From Phaseolus vulgaris (lineage: Eukaryota; Streptophyta; Magnoliopsida; Fabales; Fabaceae), in assembly GCF_000499845.2 (NCBI RefSeq), contig NC_023758.2:37776108-37840107 (forward strand): a DNA stretch of 64,000 nucleotides. Reading direction: 5' to 3'. A model generated the notes under the pieces. The model saw nothing but the letters and a program-made list of their open reading frames with translations, was not told the origin of the DNA and did no database searches. Shown one piece after another: positions 62,000-64,000 of the stretch. The position numbers and the translations under genes were made by a program. How positions within the stretch are numbered: position 1 is the stretch's first letter; every line of letters begins with the position of its first letter.

Positions 62000-64000
62000 T
62001 TTTATATTATAAGTGAATAAGTATACTTCTTATGGATGAATTGTGATACTAAGAAACTAGGAAAACGAATACAACAAGTCATAATCTTCTCTTCTTTTTT
62101 GATATTGAAAATTGTAAGCTCATTGGAAGAGAGTGATTTTTATTGATTATTTAGCTAATATATATTGCAAATATCATTTAAAGAATAAAGAGTAAGCTAG
62201 ACCATAGTATATCTCTCAACCAAATAGTTTTGTTCAATAAAAAAATCCCAAAAAAACTAAAATTCAACGAATCTCATTTATTGCCAAAAATAAATCTCTT
62301 AAGCACAAGTATGAGAGGAATAAAGTATTAACATTTTGATAAAAATATAAGAAAATAACTAATAAGTTAGAGAGACTAATTGTCCACCCATGACCAAATT
62401 TTCAACTTAATGATTCATATTTAGAAGATTTTCAAATTGGTAAACGTGAAACCTCCAAAATTTATGGTGAAAGAAGGTAATAGAGATGTGGCAATGCAAT
62501 GATGATTAAGGATAACAATCATGAATTTATTTAATGATCACAATTTCTTTTCAATGCCTTCCACAGTTTATCTTAATTATTTTTCTTGATTCAAATCAGG
62601 GGAACATTAGCTGTGTTTTCTTCTCTTTTAAAAAGAAAGTTTGACAAATTGAAGTGACGTGACCAATTTATGAGATCTTTATGTTTATTTTTTTTTACTA
62701 GCTATATAGCAAGTACCAGTGCAATATATAAAATGTTTAAATTAAATTTTAGATCAATTTTAAAATATGAATTGAAAAAAAAAAATCTTTGAATGTATTT
62801 GAAATAAATAGAGAATAAACAAGGCTATATATGTCACATTTCATTTCTTAGAAACGTATATAATTTAATGTATAGTCATACTTTGGTTAAAATATTTGAC
62901 AATCAATATAACTATCATTTGCATAATATTGCATATGAAAAATTATATTTGTTGTAGGAGAAATAAACGAAAAATAAATATAAATCCAATAAAAAAGAAG
63001 GTCCAAGAGATTCCTGTTTTTCTCTCCGTTACCTTTTGTGTTTCCTTCAGCCCACTCAAATTTTTGACATCTTTTTTTATTTCTCATAAAATAAATTATA
63101 TCTTATAAATAAGCATGACCAATTAATTAATTAAATTTTGAAAATGTACAAAATATTATATATCTATATTAATATAGAAAGGTAATATATAACTGGTTTT
63201 TATATTGTTGTGGATTGTGAAAATCGATCTAACTAGTAATCATAATGGGTTGATGGATTAGAAGTTAGACTTCAATTTAATCCGATTTAAGTCAATTTAT
63301 ACAATAAACTTAACTTATTTACCTGAAATTTGAAATAAAATTCTACAATATATAAACTTTATGATTTAATAACTTAAGTTTACTCATAATAAAGATTAAT
63401 AATATTTTCAAAATCTATCTATATATAATATAATTGGAGATATAATATATTTTAAAGTAATTTTTTTTAACTTATTCCAGTCATCTTTATAAAAATATAT
63501 CTATAAAGTACCATTCGAGATATAATATGTTTAAAAGTTATTTTTGAACTTATTTCAACGATCTTTTCAAAATCTATCTATGTTCAACATAATTTAAGAT
63601 CAAGATATTTTTCCGCAAGTAGCAACATTGCATTTAGTTTTTCAACTATCTTTATAAGAAGTCATAATTTGTAATTTTTACTTAAACAAAAAACTTTCTC
63701 AATCTAGTCCACAAAATAAATGTTTAGCCCGCTAGGAAAACTAAATATTATTCAGAGAAATAATAAATTAATTTATTCAAAGAAATAATGTAATACAAGT
63801 AATGATTTCATCATGACAATAAGAATTAAATAATATTATTATGCCATACTTAAAGAATCTTATTTAATTGTGACATATAATTTTTAGATGACAAACTTTA
63901 ATTTACATTAACTCTTCTGACGAACAGCAATAATCTAAAAATGAAGAATTGAGTTGAGGCATAACACTTGAGCACAAGAATGATAGTGTAAGAATGTTGG
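62000..64000. other. Gene-free AT-rich DNA to the window end
   Basis: No gene or element was recognised. The two short opposing frames near 62890-63100 overlap each other and have no family motif. Confidence 0.45.

Noticed and set aside
1..64000. tRNA, rRNA, snoRNA genes or organelle DNA inserts
   Set aside because: I looked for cloverleaf-like or conserved rRNA segments and for plastid or mitochondrial genes and saw none; a covariance-model scan would be needed to exclude small RNAs.

Overview
The window is nuclear DNA from a flowering plant. The genes have many GT-AG introns, plastid-targeted enzymes and TATAAATA promoters, and they lie in a very AT-rich background full of retrotransposons, MITEs and AT microsatellites. 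Repeat style and protein similarity suggest a legume, probably Phaseoleae (Phaseolus/Vigna-like). That placement is from memory of similar sequences; no search was run.

Layout. 0.85-5.9 kb (minus): a nine-exon half-size ABCG transporter. 6-19 kb: gene-poor repeat land with two TRIM/LTR fossils, LINE tails, a CACTA MITE, a 59-bp tandem repeat beside an antisense LTR, and a MULE-like element holding a broken plant-mobile-domain gene. 19.2-27.0 kb: a complete, very young Ty3/gypsy (Tat-type) retrotransposon. It has AAGGA target duplications and LTRs differing at only 4 bases plus 2 small indels. Its gag-pol is deleted and carries stops, and a long antisense gene has its own TATA box and one canonical intron. 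27.4-28.2 kb: an inverted-repeat MITE. 29.5-44.8 kb: three plus-strand single-copy-type genes: MENA (phylloquinone), an LMBR1-like membrane protein, and RIBA (riboflavin). 48.7 kb: a classical arabinogalactan protein. 54.8-56.2 kb (minus): a five-exon 215-aa organelle-targeted, single-membrane-span protein of unknown role. 49-64 kb otherwise: TE debris, including a MULE with a perfect 9-bp duplication and a ten-unit palindrome array, a TRIM, and a dead gypsy reverse transcriptase.

Gene functions. MENA and RIBA are both plastid cofactor-pathway enzymes, and the 215-aa protein may also be organellar. No operon-like link is implied. The ABCG and arabinogalactan proteins act at the cell surface.

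The most unusual signals are (1) the antisense, intron-bearing gene inside the young retrotransposon and (2) three separate inverted-repeat elements (17.3, 45.5 and 58.2 kb) that share TGCACC-type ends and each carry an array of short palindromes with a different core. All exon boundaries were read by eye from splice consensus, reading frame and family conservation.
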